This document shows positions 37,758 through 51,800 of a DNA stretch of 64,000 nt, in pieces. Origin of the DNA: Amaranthus tricolor (Eukaryota > Streptophyta > Magnoliopsida > Caryophyllales > Amaranthaceae); contig NC_080056.1 in NCBI RefSeq assembly GCF_026212465.1, forward strand, positions 7,924,017 to 7,988,016, written 5' to 3'. Below the pieces are notes generated by a model. That model saw only the letters and a list, made by a program, of their open reading frames with translations. It was not told the origin of the DNA and made no database searches. The translations under genes were made by a program, and so were the position numbers. The number at the start of each line of letters is the position of its first letter. Within the stretch, counting starts at the first letter, position 1.

Positions 37758-39750
37758 AATATTTATATTGTTTCACCTTGATTAAATAATAAAAAATATT
37801 TTTAATAAATAAATTTTAAATTAGATGAATTTAACTTTAAAATAAGTTAGACAAAAGTTTCTATAATTAGATTTTAAAAATTGATTTCTAGATTTACACA
37901 CTATGTTTTATTTTATTTAATTAGCCTTTTTAATAAATAAATTTTAAATCAGATGAATTTAACTTTAAAATCAGTTGAATAAAAAGTTTCTATAATTAGA
38001 TTTTTAAAATTGATTTTTAGATTTATACACTACTTTTTATTTTATTTAATTAGTCTGCACTAAACTATTAATTTTGTGAATTAACATCTATATAAAGAAC
38101 TATACAACAAATAAAAACATGCAACACTTTGAGCCAATCAAATAAATCAAGCTAACTAACCAACATTAATAAACATGAATCAGTGTCAGACTTTCTAATA
38201 TCAAAATCCAAAAATTCCTAATCAGTAACCGTGTTTTGTAAATCATCACAAAAAAACAAATAATAATAATAAAATAAACAAAATTAAAAAAGATAAATTG
38301 TAATAACAAAATTCTCATCCTATCAAATCGTACTTCATAAAGATGATTTGTTAACCTTACAAATAACTTTTATTTATAAGACCTTCTCTATCAATTACCA
38401 GGCCCGGCTATTAAGCTGTGCAATCTGGAACATCGCACGGGGCCTGAAGCATAATTGTCGAAACTAGGGGCCTCCAAATAATGTATATAATACATAGTTA
38501 GTTAGGACTAGCGTCATTAATAATTGTGGCTCAGTGGCAAATGGTAATGCGTGTGGCGTGCCGTTTGATTTAATGAGGGTTGAGGGATCGAAACCTACTA
38601 GCTAGGATCTCTTTAGTTCTTTTTTGTTTTATTTTTAGACAAATTATTTTCTTATTTATAAATAGAAAAATAATGCCAATTGAATAAATTTTTTATTTTT
38701 AAAAATAATTTCCATCTTACAAAATTGCTATTTCTTTTCAAAGTTTTTTTTTATTTAGTTTACATGCTCCTATATGTTTATTATTTTGATGTGGTTAAAG
38801 ATTTATATTTCTTATATGGTGAATATATTACAAACAAAAACATGTGACATGTTGATACTAACAAAAAATTGATTCTTTTTCGTAATTAATAGGTGGTGTT
38901 GACAAACCAAATGAATTTTCAAGTAGTTTTTGAAAAAAATAAAAAATTTATCAGGAATAATATAATATTTTGCTAGTTTCCTACAATGATACCAATTTTT
39001 GATCATCCATGAATAATACCAACTTAGGAGTGTTTTCCTAGAACATTACTAACATGTTAAAAATCATACCATCACTAACATGTTAAAAATCATACTATAT
39101 GAGATTATATGACAAAAAAAATTAGTAAAGTAATTAATAAACTAAAGTTGATATAATTCTAGGAACAAAAACCCTTAGGTTGGTATTATTCATTGTTAAT
39201 CAAAAGTTAGTATTATTATAGGAAAATTAACAAAATGTTATATTATATTCACGGTAATTTTTCCAAAAAATATTGTTAAAGATACTTTCTAACAAAAACT
39301 TAATCTTTGTAAGTATTTTTGACAAAAAATTTATTCAAGATAGTTGATGATAGAAACCAATTTTCATAGGTAATTTTTGACTAATTTTAATTTTTATTAT
39401 TGTTACATAACATTATTATCTTATAGATGGTTTTTTTTTTAAAAAAAAATTGTAATAGAACAAGGAGATTTTTTTCTAAATATAAGTACAAATATTGAAA
39501 TTAATAGTCACTAGATTATTCCACATTAAATGGAGAATGGACCCATTTTTTTTAGTACGGGGTCTTTATTTTCTTTGAGACGGCCTTAAAGTTAAAATTA
39601 AGATATATTAATTAATGATTATTCACTAAGCATATCATTTTTTTTTTGGAAAACTAGGACTATCACTTATAAATTAAATAATTTTTATTTGCTAATAGAA
39701 AAATCACTTGACGCAATTTTTTCAAAAGAAAACTAAAGACTCACATAATT
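37758..39750. other. Intergenic between CACTA element and endosulfine gene
   Basis: It contains two similar AT-rich segments (37797-37915 and 37925-38045, each with AATAAATTTTAAATYAGATG), a hAT-like scrap at 38400-38480 (CAGGCCCGGCTATTAAGC) and a tRNA-like SINE head (38526-38595). No gene was recognised. Confidence 0.5.
38526..38595 (+). mobile_element. tRNA-like SINE head (A and B boxes)
   Basis: TGGCTCAGTGG at 38526-38536 fits the Pol III A box and GGATCGAAACC at 38585-38595 fits the B box. Their spacing is longer than in a real tRNA, and no cloverleaf arms pair convincingly. A T-rich tail follows. The body limits and target duplication could not be fixed. Confidence 0.55.
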
Positions 39751-42700
39751 TCATCCTGATGTATAAGCTGGTCTACGAGGAGGTAGCTGTTGGTGAGGTG
39801 TTCTCTGTTAAAAGAAAACAACATTTTTGAATTTAATTAAAAATTTTTAAGTAAAATTTAATTGTAATTCAAATTTTATAAACGGAATAAATATAGTCGG
39901 TAAATAAATACAGTCACAATTTAATTAAATGGGTTTATAAAAATAATACCTGCAATTTAGGACGTAGCGACTCCACAGCTACTGTTGTTTTTTGGTTCAT
40001 TGCTCCTTGCTGAAATAATTATAATTAAAATTTAAAATTATCTTTCAAAATCTTATTAGATTGAATTGAACCCAGTTGAAATTTGATTTAGAAAATCACT
40101 AAATGTACCTTGCAAAGAGCCCAATCCGCTGAATCAAAAAAAGCTCGCTCATGGTCCTGTTTCAACATATAAATTATTCACAAATTAATGAAAAATAATA
40201 CTCTTTTGTCCCTTCATGTTCGTCAGTGAAAGTAATATGTTGTGAGTGAAAATGTCACTTTTAATTGCAAAATTAAAGAGACAGAAAAAACATAAATAAG
40301 GTGAATGGTAATATGTTATTAGGTTAGATGGAAAATCATGCAAATAATAGACCAATATTAAAGAATATATATGGTCGGATAAAATAAATCAAAGGAATAT
40401 ACAATAACTGATCATGCTTTATTTAATTAATTAAAAAATAAATCAAATGACTTAGATTTTTTCTTAGAATAATGAACAGTTGAGATTGCATAATTGTGGT
40501 GGCTGAATTTAAAAGTCAACCACTATAGAATTACCCTACTTATTGGTCAATTATATTCTACAAATGGACAAAACTATTAAATTAAATTACATTATTATTT
40601 ATTTATTTATTGTTTGTGTGTAAAAAAAAAAAACCCTTTTTGCAATACTTTTGAGAAATGAATATGACTTTACTTTCCTACTTTAAAATTTTAAATTGTT
40701 GAGAGGATGAAGTGACCTTTTGGATATGAAATGTTACATTAAAGAACCTTAAACCACCTTTTGTCCTTGATGATTATAAATAATGTTCCACTCTTAAGTC
40801 TTAATTGGTTTAGAAATGAATGCAACGTAAAAGTATTTACCTTAGAGATTAAGGGCTTCTTTTTGGGCACAAGTCCTCCATATTTCTTATCATTAGATGA
40901 AGACTGCAAACCAATAAACAAAGCATTACTATGTATCATATATACTCTAAAAACAACTCTATAATAAGCTTAAGAGATAATTAATCTCATATAAAATGGA
41001 ATAAATTGAAATTACTTCACTTCCCTCATTTTATTACTCATTTCTCAATCTCCTATTATATATACTCAATTACATAATGAAACTTTTATAAAAGCACCCA
41101 CACAAGATCCAAATCTTCACTAGCTAATTAAAACAAATTTGTTCAACCTCTAGTCTTGTTTACCGTTGGAATGATTTGTTTCGTATCAATAAATTATAGA
41201 TGGTGTGCACACTTTATAATTCATTGAAGTTCTTCTTCCTCCCATAGCCATAAGATTTTGGGATAGTATCTCATTGGATTATAAAGTGTATTCAAGTCGA
41301 GTTTCCATTATTATATGCTGGCATTGACAATAATTCAACTCACTTTAACATTTACATATAACTTTTTAAAATTTTAAACAATATCTTTCTGATTTTGACT
41401 AATATTTCTCAATTCTAGATATTCATAAGTTTGGAAAGTGTAAACTAGTTTTGAATGATTTGACCTTGGCTAGCTCATCCTAGATGAGAATTCAAAGTTT
41501 CAACGATTAAATTGCCTATTTTGATCAGAGGTCAAACTTAGTTTATCACTTTTCTTCTTTGAATGAGAATAAGAGAAAACAAAAGAAATACATATATAAG
41601 AATTCTTAACAAATAGTAGCGTTTTAGATTGTTAACTAATCAAAAAAATTCATCAAAAGAACCTCCAAGGTTAATAACTAATAAGAATCTAATAAAATAT
41701 TTTTTATCTCATAAAATTTACATTACTTTTATTTTAATTGGTTGCACTAGATTAAATAAGACAAGACCCTAAGAGAAATGTAAATGGAAATTGCCGACTG
41801 ATTGAGACTATTGAAAGAGGATCTTAATAAAATCAAGTAGTCATGATTTTAATGAGTTTAAATGATGGTTTTTCTTTTCTTTTTAAGTGGTGATGGTTTG
41901 TTTAAATAGTACCACAATCTTTTTAAATTGTTGTGTATGTGTTGTCTCCATCAAAATGGTTAAACACGGGGACTGACCACAATACTAGTTGGACCCGACT
42001 ACATGTGAATATTCATCCTACTGCCGTGGACTGTGGGTTGCGGCTGCCTTTCTTCGTCAACATGGGTTCACTTAGCTTCCATAATTTATTAACATTAAAT
42101 TACTACTTATAAATAAGCTCAAATTATTAACATTAAATTACTACTTCATTTATTTAGATCCATACAATGAGGTGATTCATATTCTATTTGTTTTTTTGAC
42201 TTTGCTACACAATATAAAAATATAAAAATATAAACTTGAACAAGACGTTTTATTATGAGACTCTTAATTTGGGCCGACTCAATTCACGCGTGTAACAACA
42301 TTTTAATTTTCTAAGTATTTATCAATTTTGACTTTAAAGGTATCAATTTGAATATTGATACCTTTAAGGTCAAAATTGATACCTTTAACATCAAAATTGA
42401 AAAATGCACAAAAAATTAAAAAAATGACCAAATTGTTACATGCGCGAATTAGGCCGACCCAAATTAACAGTCTCATTATGAAGTCGTCTCGTCCATGACC
42501 AGCTGATATAAAAAATTAAAAATTTTCATTTTGATTTTCATAATAAAGTTAAAGCCACATAAGAGTATTTCTTAATGTCTAGTCCTAGATAAGTGGCGGC
42601 ATGATATATGCGTTCATTTAACTACTCCCTCTTTATTATTGGATTAAATCAAATAGAAAGACAATAATTTTTAAGGAAAGTGAGAAATTGTATAAATATG

Positions 42701-45645
42701 ATATTAAATAGAGAGATTGAATAAATTGTCAAAATGATATTAAAAAATAGTTTAAATATATAGATGAGATGGGCAGAAGAGACTGAGGTAAAAAAGACAA
42801 ACCAATCCAAGTGTGAAAATATCTATCATCACAATGATTATAAATACAATTTTCCGCTTCTGGAAATTTCAATTAATTAATTATCAAGATTACTATATTT
42901 ACTAATGAAGAAAGTAAACCCTTGCCCCTTTTTTTTCACTAAAAAAACCCTAGTCTTCATGGTTAATTTTGGAGCTATTATTAATTTTATGGTTAATGGT
43001 AATCGCTTCAATATTTTTATTTTTGGTTTTTTCATTTTTAGTTACAAATAAAATTCATTTTTCTATATATATAGAGTTATTCTATTAATGTATTAGATTC
43101 GATCTACTCATATATTGGGTTTTAGAGTCTCTCATGGTGAGAGTTTGAAGCCTTGCTATCAATTCGACGGTAAAAAGGTATATAACGTCATCACGGGTGT
43201 CAATTCTGCTAATACAATTACTATTATCAAACTTATCACTATTTCAAAGCGACACTAGATCTGAAGACTCCCTCTGAGGAGACTTTATCAAACAGCGATG
43301 TAATAGAGGGAATATTTCAGTGTTAGATCTCTTTTATAATGATCGTAACTTTTTCTATATAAAAATTTGTTTGTTTAAAATTGTTATGCATTTGATTTAT
43401 TATTGACGGAGGACATTTTTATCAATGAATTATTAGAGTTCTTTAAAAAAATTATTTACTAATGAAAATATTATAGCTTTACAAATGGATTTTCTGAAAG
43501 AAAAAATACAATCTTATGGGTATTATTATTAAAGTAAGAGAACAAATCATCACACATTCTTCCTTTAAATAGTTCTCATTTGTAAGATTTATTGTAGCAC
43601 TATTCTCGTCTCTACTCATGCATAGAAGATATTCTAGAGCATATCTTAATATCCTTCCCAATACTCCCTTTGTCCCCTTAAATTAAGATCAAAGAGAAAG
43701 TAGAATATTTTATAAGAAAAAATTAAATATTTATCAATAAATAAATAGAAAAATTGATGTATAAATAATATTTAAAAGAGAGTTAGAATATATAGATGAG
43801 ATTAAAAGAAAGTTGTGGATCCATTTCTAAAAATAATAATAATGCAAAATAAGATGGACAACTTAAAATAAAAAATAATGCTAAATGAGATAAACGAATG
43901 GAGCGTACCTCTAGACTAATTTCTATATATAGTATTATCAATTACTATTCTTTCCTTTTTGAATTGCATCAAAAAGAAATGAGTTTATTTTTAAGAAAGT
44001 AGTAATAAATTAAAAGAGAGAATGATTTGTGTGGATGAAATTAAAAGAGAATTAAAATGTATGGATGAAATTAAAAGAAAGTTGTGGGCTATTGTCCAAA
44101 TATAGAAATGATGCAAATTAAGTGGGACAGACTAAAATGAAAAATAATACAAATTCATTGGGACGAGGGAGTATTTAAAACTTTTATTTGTTCCATTTCA
44201 TCTGAAAGAGTGGCATTACAAAATACAATATGCAACAAAGTCATGAAATGAACCTCATCAATAAAGAAAAGTGAAAGATTGTGAAATTTTTATGTAGATT
44301 TAAAAGGGAAAGAAAGAAGACAAAGATAAATTGGACGACAAAAGTAAATAAAAACAATAGATATCTAAGAAATTTATATGTTGAGGATCATAAGAGCTAT
44401 TGTTAGGCCCCATAATTCGTCACATAATTATCTTGTAGATTTACTTATTTGGACACTGTAACAGGATACTTGTAGGCTCGGATCCACATACTTACGGGTA
44501 ATAAGCATTGATTTGCTTACACACTTGATTAAATTTACTATTTTCCAAAACTATATGGCATTAAGAGGATTATCCAATAAATAGTATATTCTATATAAAA
44601 TTCACGCCCTACTATTTTTATGATGTAAAATCTTCCTGATATATATAGTTATTTCGACAACTATATTAATATATTATTAGTTCATGCAATACACCATAAT
44701 TAATGGGACAAAATAGTTTGACATTATTGCTTATTGTTTGTATTATCATACTCATTTTGTGCATGTATCAATTATGTATCACGGTGACGTACCCAATAGT
44801 TGAAATATTCCAATTCAAACATAAATGAAATGAGGTAATTAAGATATGATAAAATTTATCCATATTTGAATGTAATGCCAAGTGTAGAGAATTCATCAAA
44901 GATTATGCAAAGTATAGAACTAGTCATTCTACTAAAAGTAACCTATAAAGATCATGTTTGGTTGTTGGTTTCACCTAATAGGAAAAACCATAATTATGAT
45001 GTGCATGACTATTTTTTCATCCAATTTTTATTAAATTACAAATTCTTAAACCATGGTAATCAACCATGAATCTAGTTTTGATTCCATAATGCAATAATTT
45101 TTTAAAAAGGATCGCATAAGAGGAGTGAGAAAGAAAAAAGGTAAGAGAAAAATAATACTCTCTGTGCTTCTAAAATAACGTCATTTAACATAAAAAGCTT
45201 TTGCTTATTTAAGTCAAATTGTGTTATCTTAAAAGAATATATAGAGAAAGTAAATGGCAATTATTTATATAATTAAATTTCATGAAAACATAAATAAGAG
45301 AAAAAGTTACCAAATAAAACAAATGAAGAATTTAATTTGAATATAAGAAAAGAATTAAGATATTTCAATGTAATAGGAGTAAATATTATTCAAAGCTATA
45401 ATTCATAATATGCTCGAGTATACATAAAGCAGGTGGTAGAAGATTTTTTTTATAGAACAATCGATAACCAAAATCTAATCTAAAATATAAAAAACGTATA
45501 GGATAATAAAATTATTTGCTTCGCCCCTAATTAATAATCATTCAAGTAATAAAAGAAATTAAAAAAAATGAAGAAAATTGTAATTTACCTCATCTATTTC
45601 TTGTGAAGATAAATAGTGTTCACCTTCATTACTATAATTCGCCAT
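39751..45645 (-). CDS. Endosulfine/ARPP19-family protein, 93 residues, five tiny exons
   Basis: Exons on the minus strand: 45645-45589, 40903-40841, 40156-40109, 40009-39950 and 39804-39751. Each internal boundary is a GT-AG phase-0 junction and every coding exon is 48-63 bases. The joined protein begins MANYSNEGEHYL and contains KKYGGLVPKKKPLISK, then DHERAFFDSADWALCK, and ends RRPAYTSG. FDSADW is the plant version of the conserved endosulfine motif (FDSGDY in animals and yeast) whose Ser, when phosphorylated by Greatwall/Rim15-type kinases, turns the protein into a PP2A-B55 inhibitor. Whether plants use it the same way is inference. The basic, disordered composition and size suit the family. 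Intron 1 is 4.7 kb and loaded with mobile-element debris. Upstream, an acceptor TTTTGAAACAG at about 45660 suggests a 5' UTR intron. Confidence 0.9.
41164..41350 (+). mobile_element. Solo LTR of the 183-bp-LTR TRIM family
   Basis: It starts CGTTGGAATGATTTGTTTCG (TG decayed to CG) and ends CAACTCACTTTAACA. TTTAC flanks both sides (41159-41163 and 41351-41355), a perfect 5-bp duplication. It shares GTGTGCACACTTTATAATTC with the complete element at 51980-52640. Confidence 0.85.
42236..42500. mobile_element. Inverted-repeat element with repeated core
   Basis: Left GACGTTTTATTATGAGACTC then TTAATTTGGGCCGACTCAAT; reverse-complemented right GACGACTTCATAATGAGACT then TTAATTTGGGTCGGCCTAAT. The arms are about 100 bases. 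The centre has three 21-22-bp units of AAAATTGATACCTTTAAGGTC type. Confidence 0.75.
43664..43905. mobile_element. Stowaway-type MITE
   Basis: Left CTCCCTTTGTCCCCTTAAAT and reverse-complemented right CGCTCCATTCGTTTATCTCA form imperfect ends. TA flanks both sides. Confidence 0.6.
43945..44171. mobile_element. Stowaway-type MITE
   Basis: The right end ATTGGGACGAGGGAG followed by TA is clear; the left end CTATTCTTTCCTTTTTGAAT after TA is weaker. The interior (GGATGAAATTAAAAGA repeats) resembles the previous element. Confidence 0.5.
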
Positions 45646-45779
45646 TTATCAGCCTCCCCTGTTTCAAAACCATGGCGCATTCCCATTAGAGCTGACAGGA
45701 GAAGGGCAAAACAGAGAAACAAGGAAATAATATACTACACTTAATAATTTATTTAATTATATCAAATAAAAATATAAAT

Positions 45780-45823
45780 TTAATAAATAAATAAATATAC
45801 AAACAAATAAATAAATAAATAAA
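45780..45823. repeat. AAAT microsatellite
   Basis: About ten AATA units, with one ATACAAAC interruption, lie upstream of the endosulfine first exon. Confidence 0.9.
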
Positions 45824-48036
45824 TTTGGTTGTGTAAGTAACCTTGAAAGTGTTTGTGAAAGCTGGGAGCCAAAATCGAGAAAGATTAACAAGAAAGGGAG
45901 GTGATATAAGTGGCAAACAAAAAACCTGTGACTTGTGGTATTAAATAGCACAACTCAATCCGAATAAAGAAGAATCTAAAATAATAAAGTTATAGATTTA
46001 AATAAATAAAATATTCACTCCATCCCCCAACGTTTATAAATTATTTCCTTAGTTTTGAAAAAAAGTTAAATTTTTTATTTTTATGAAATGTAAAAATATA
46101 TACGTTATAAAACCCTAATAAATTATAAATATTTAAAAAGATTGGGTATGATATTTGGTGTAGTATGCTATTCATATGTGTATTTTTTAATTGGGTTTAG
46201 GTCTTATGTATGGGGGTTTGGTATCAAACATTACCTTGTATTAGAATAAAGGAGGAAGGGAAGATGCAAAGGCAAAGGTAAAGGAAAAGACTAGTAGAGA
46301 TAAACATTGAGAGATGTTTGGGAGGGAATCAAGAAAAAGATGGAGTGTGATGGTTAGAAAAGAAGATACGTCAACATGTAATTACAATTACAATTTCAAA
46401 ATACTCATGCATTAAGCATTCTTCATTTAGGAACATTAATTTTAGACAATTAGGTTTGAATTTGGTGTCTTTTTAGGAATTTAACGTTAAATTTTATCAG
46501 ATTTTTTATGTTTCAATTGAGATAGCTCCCTTACGCACGTATTTTAATTGACAAAAGCTAACGAACGCTCTTAGGGCATTTGTTAACAAAAATAATAATA
46601 AATTTAAAAGAGTAAATCAGGAAACAAAATAAAAAATAGATAAAATATTATATATTTTGACATATAATTTGGTGATAAATTCATAAAATTATGCTATATT
46701 AGGTAATATAATTAATGTTTGTATAATTAAAAGTTTAAAATATATTCTAATTTAGTATATAAAATTGATTTTATCCTTACTAACACACGCCCTAGGAGCG
46801 TCTGTTAGCAAGATTCATTTTAATTTTTATAAATCAATGAAAAGTCATACATATTTGAATTTTTCACTCCTCATTTCATATTTGATAGAATAGAATACTT
46901 TGTATGTCTTGTAAATTTTTAATATTTTGGTAATTATATTGAAATTTTTTAGTTACCTAAAACTCTAGATTACTTTTGTGTGTTTATTCTCAAAATCATG
47001 AAATAAGATGGCAACCAAATCATTGCTATTATACTAATCATTTTTATTAATATTCCAACCACAATCAGGGCAGAGCAAATAATCTGAAGGTTCTAAATAG
47101 TTTTCATAAATTTCTAAAATTAAAGTCCTTCATAGATAAAATGAATGATTTTTTTTATATTTTAATTGAAATAAAATCTGATTCTTCAAATTAAAAATAT
47201 TAAAAAAAATCAAAAATTTTAGAAAAATAAGATATTTAATAAAAATATATGGTTGATGTATCAAAGTCAACATTAAATAAAACATAATATTTGAGATTAA
47301 ATATAATTTTCCAAAAGAGATGACCAAATATTTCTTACGCCGACACTTATTAGGTAATCCTTAGAAAAGAAATTTGAACACGTAGTTCACATTTTGGGGG
47401 TGGAATAGTCCTTTTAAGACATATTCAAGCAAATTAAATAAAAAATTTTGTGGTTGTCTTGAGAGTATTGTCAAGTGGTTGAGAAAGGACACTTACTACT
47501 TAACGGTTGGGTTTCATAGTTTCTCTTGTTTAAAGTTCCTTCATTTTAATTTATTCAAACACTTGTACATTGGCTTACATCAAATAATGTGGCTTTAACT
47601 TACAACTTACAACTTACAACAATCATTTCTTTTTTTCCTTTTTTCTTTTTGTTTTTGTTACTAGAAGTATATTTTAAAAGTAATTTTTCTGTATTGATAG
47701 ATTTGAAGCCAAGAGAAATTATGAGGTTTTTAAGAATTTGGTGATAAATAAAGAGAGAGAATCAATTGTGTGGATGGAATTAAATGAAAGTTAAAATATA
47801 TAGATGAGATTAAAAGAAAATAATGACTCATTAACCCAAATTTGAAATGATGTAAAATAAGTAGAATGGACCAAATAACAATTAATTCAAAATGAGTGGA
47901 ACAGAGGGAATAATAAACATCCATATAATCGTATACATAAACAAAAAGAAATATAACTGATATAAATAAATGCAAATAATTACAATTATTAATTAGAAAG
48001 TAGAATAATATAAGAGGAAGTGGGAGGATGACATGA

Positions 48037-48460
48037 CACTACAATGAAATGTTAAAATTGCGACCATAAAATGGCGATGAACACAAAGTCGTTGCCAATT
48101 TTCAAAAAACAGCGATGAACAACCGTTGAGAACAAAAATTGGCGATGACCCTTGGCACTCGCTAGGTCATCATCCAGTATTATAGTGATTAACATTATTT
48201 TCTTATGAAAATGAAGGCAACCTGACTAAGACCCTAGGTTGTCGCCAATTTTGGTGCAGTCGCCAAGCCGTAGTCACTCTATCGCCTTATTTAAATGTTG
48301 TCATTAAAAAGAAACTATTCACAGTTTTAAATTTGATTTTTTTTTTCATTTCTGATTTTTCAAGATTTATCTTTACTTCGGATTTCTCCATATTTTTCAT
48401 GATTTTGAATTTTTAATGGCTAACCGTTTTAATAACAAGCCGATCACAGGCATTTAACAG
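48037..48460 (+). mobile_element. CACTA-type left end with promoter-like segment (truncated)
   Basis: It begins CACTACAATGAAATG, with subterminal GGCGATGA, CGTTGCC and GTCGCC motifs, then a TTGTCATTAAAAAGAAACTA box and a TTTCTGATTTTTCAAGATTT leader. Order and wording parallel 36661-36960 of the CACTA-type element. No right end follows, so it is truncated. Confidence 0.65.
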
Positions 48461-48834
48461 AATATGTGTATCCCGTTGCACACCTCTACACACTGTTTAC
48501 GTATTTGTATATTCATTGATAATGCAATTCAATTTGATAAGGAAAATGTTCAATACGTTTAACGTATAATATCTTGTACAAAACAACTAGAATCCCTTCA
48601 AACGTAGCATAGATCTTTTCTCTAATAATTGTGATTAAGATCAATCTTAATGGACATTAAACAGAGAAAATTAAATCAAACTAACACATATTTTTTGTAC
48701 ACTTCTCAATAACAATCGCTCTATATAGCACAAGGTACTTAATACCTTTTGCTTAATCAATACTTAATTAGCTTCTTACAAACTACATGGTATATATAAT
48801 TTTAACTACCAATTTATCACCATACTAAAATCTT

Positions 48835-51800
48835 TTAAATTCCTTGATCAATATCAATAGAAAGTTGATGTTTGAGATCATCCCCAATATGAAATGTATG
48901 CTCACCTATTGGAATTCTTTTAATTCCAAATTCATCAACCCTACTAAGATGCTTGCAAACATGTAATTTCATCCTCACTCGTTGTTGTGAACCGGCTAAC
49001 ACATGAACCTTCTCGAACCCAATTAATTGCTTCTCAGGCGAGTGGGTCCCATGGGGCGGAGTCGAGAATACGAGGATGGTGTGGGACCCGTCCATCTCGC
49101 CGGTGTTTGTGACATCAATGTGCAGGCTTAGGGAAGGTGTGGAATCACAATTTGTATGTAACACTCTTATGGCATTGTTGGTTTTCAATGTGGTTATATT
49201 TGAATTAGTGAGTTGGTTAGATAAAGATACCTTTAGCATAGTGGGTGCATGGGCCAAGGATTGGGTAAAACGAGTGTAGCTTAGCCCAAACCCAAAGGGG
49301 AATACAACAGGGCCCTTATAAAAACGGTAAGTTCGGCCCGGATAACCTCTTGATGGGTTAGCCCGCATTGCTAGGTCCGCCATTGATATCTTTGATACAT
49401 AGTCTTGGGGATACCATGTCATTGGTAACTTTCCTCCTAAAATTAATATTAAAAATAACATAATTGTTAGAAAATTAGAACAGTGTTTAACAAAAGACTA
49501 ATAGCTAATAGATGATTAGACTCATTGCATTTACCAACTAATTTTGAACACGCAAGTGAAATTAGTTTTTTGTAAATTAGTTGATTCATAAGGCAAGTTG
49601 TTTTACGAAACACTAGCATCAGATAATTTGACCATGTCATCTATTTATGTATTAAAACTAAAATTTTTCAATAATCTAATTTGCCAAACACCCCCTATGA
49701 ATTGGAAAACACAAATTCTTGTATAAGACGGTCTCACCACGAGACATGTCTCATACATGGTGAAATAACCTAATAATACAAATTATTAGCATATGAACTT
49801 CTTGCTTGAGCTACTCTTGTCAGAAGCGGTCTCTCGATGAGACGACTCAAAACAAGGAGCTCCTATGTTAATAATTGTATTAGTTCGGTTATTCAACCCA
49901 TATAATAAGACCTTCTCACAAAAGAATTTGTGTTCTTGTTTTTTAAGGTCATCTCACCAAGAGACAGTTTCTCACAATAATAGCTTATAAAAAAAAATGT
50001 AATTAGTTGTTTACCTGGATTTGTGGCACCAAATAGGACATCAGCAATAGCAGTACCTCCAGCTTGACCAGGATAACCAACCCACAAAATAGCACTAATC
50101 TGTGGGTCATGTTTAGCAAAGGAGACATCAACGGGCCCACCACACATCAACACTAAAATAGTTGGGCCTCTTGAGGCCATGGCCACCCTTAAAATTAAGT
50201 CTTGTTGATGGCCCGGTAAAAGAACTGATTTCCTGTCGAGGGCTTCAGCCTCAATGGATTGGTCCAGGCCCATTACTAAGACTGTTGCATCGGCATGAGT
50301 TGCTGCTGCTATTGCTGGCCCAAATTGTTGGTTGCTATTGCAAGCAACACCTATGCATCCTGCTTCATGGATTGTTCTTGCATACCTTGATATGCCTTGC
50401 AAAGGAGATGTGTATCCACATGCCACACCTACACATCAACCATATTTTTTCATTATAACTAATACTTAGCAGGGCGGAGCAAACAATTCTGAGACCCTAT
50501 TTATTTTTCAAGTTTCTGAAATTGGGGCCCTTCATACTTAAAAAAAAAAAAAGGATTTTCTTAAACTTAAATAAAACTTCAACACAATTTTAATTTCTTA
50601 AACTTAAATTAAATTGCTAAAAATTAAACTTTCTTTCCTAATATTAAAAAAGATTGATGACTAATAATAAAAACAGTAAAAGTTTGAAGGGTTGAAAATT
50701 TTAAAAATAAATTGTTAATTATTTTTATAAATTAAGTTAGTGATTATTGATATTTGATGAATATGTAAACATTAAATGGGGTAAGAGAGAATATTTGGAA
50801 GGTAAAGAGTTGTTTTGGAAAGAAATAAAAAAGGAGAGAAAAAATATAATTAATAGGTTTTAAACATATGACCATTGATATATTAAGCAAAACTCCTACC
50901 AACTACTCTACCACAATAATAATATGTTATTCTACTATAATTTTTTATGAGACCCTTTAGGTTTGAGGGCCCTGTGTGGTTGGGCACCTTGCACGGCTCC
51001 AGAACTGCCCTTGATACTTAGTTTGCTCTTAGCAACTACGGATAAAGCTTTACTTGATTTTTTGACTAAATTTTTTATTGTTCGCTGTTAGTGACTGTTA
51101 AAGTATATAATATATCCTGGGGGCCTAATTATAAGCTTAAGTATTTGGTTGAGTTGGTTTATTGATATGGTATCAGACTATCAAAAGCCAACGTGAAAAA
51201 GGTCACTGGTTCGAATCTCAATCAACCCTCATTTTAAAGTAAAACATTAAGCGCCAGGTATGAGGAGGGTCTATGCTGCATTCATACTTCTAACTCAAAG
51301 GCTCTCCTGTGAGGGGAATCGTAGTGCCTCAATCATTAGCTTAAGATTTTGGTTGAGGTTATTCCTTGACAGTAACATTGAACAAATCCAAACCTTAGGT
51401 TCAGACACAGAAACACTTATTTTAGAAATTACTTTGATTTTATGCTTATTTTTAAAATTCTTTTTTTAAACTTACCGGCATAGTTACCGATCATGGTGAC
51501 AGTGGCATCAGCATTAGGCCCAATAACGGCGATAGTTCGGTGGCGGGCTCGAGACAAGGGTAGTGATCTAGGCCGATTTTGAAGAAGAACAATCCCTTGA
51601 TGGGCAGCTTGAAGGGCCAAATTTTGATGGGCTGGAGTACAAACATCTCTTGGTCCTAATTTTCCAAATGGTAGAGCTGCTGGTTCACCATCAAACATTC
51701 CAAGTCTCATTTGGACTGTGATGGTATTAGTTAAGGCCTGATTTACATCAGATTCTTTCAACAGTCCTTTCCTTATTGCCCCTTCAGTATGTACTGCTAA

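Larger units (their letters stand above)
40904..45588 (-). other. Intron 1 of the endosulfine gene
   Basis: The 4.7-kb intron holds a solo LTR (41164-41350), an inverted-repeat element (42236-42500), two Stowaway-type MITEs (43664-43905, 43945-44171), a Stowaway left end at about 42625 (CTCCCTCTTTATTATTGG) and a decayed one at about 45160-45380. Elsewhere I see nothing coding. Confidence 0.75.
45646..48834. other. Region upstream of endosulfine gene to BXL 3' end
   Basis: The first ~350 bases are the probable 5' UTR and promoter of the endosulfine gene, including an AAAT microsatellite at 45780-45823. The rest holds a Stowaway right end near 47912 (GAACAGAGGGAATA), a CACTA left end (48037-48460) and the BXL 3' flank. 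I see no gene. Confidence 0.6.

Noticed and set aside
47450..47530. Possible tRNA-like sequence (GTCAAGTGGTTGAGAAAGGA)
   Set aside because: The B-box position reads GGTTGGGTTTCATAG, too far from consensus, and arms do not pair.
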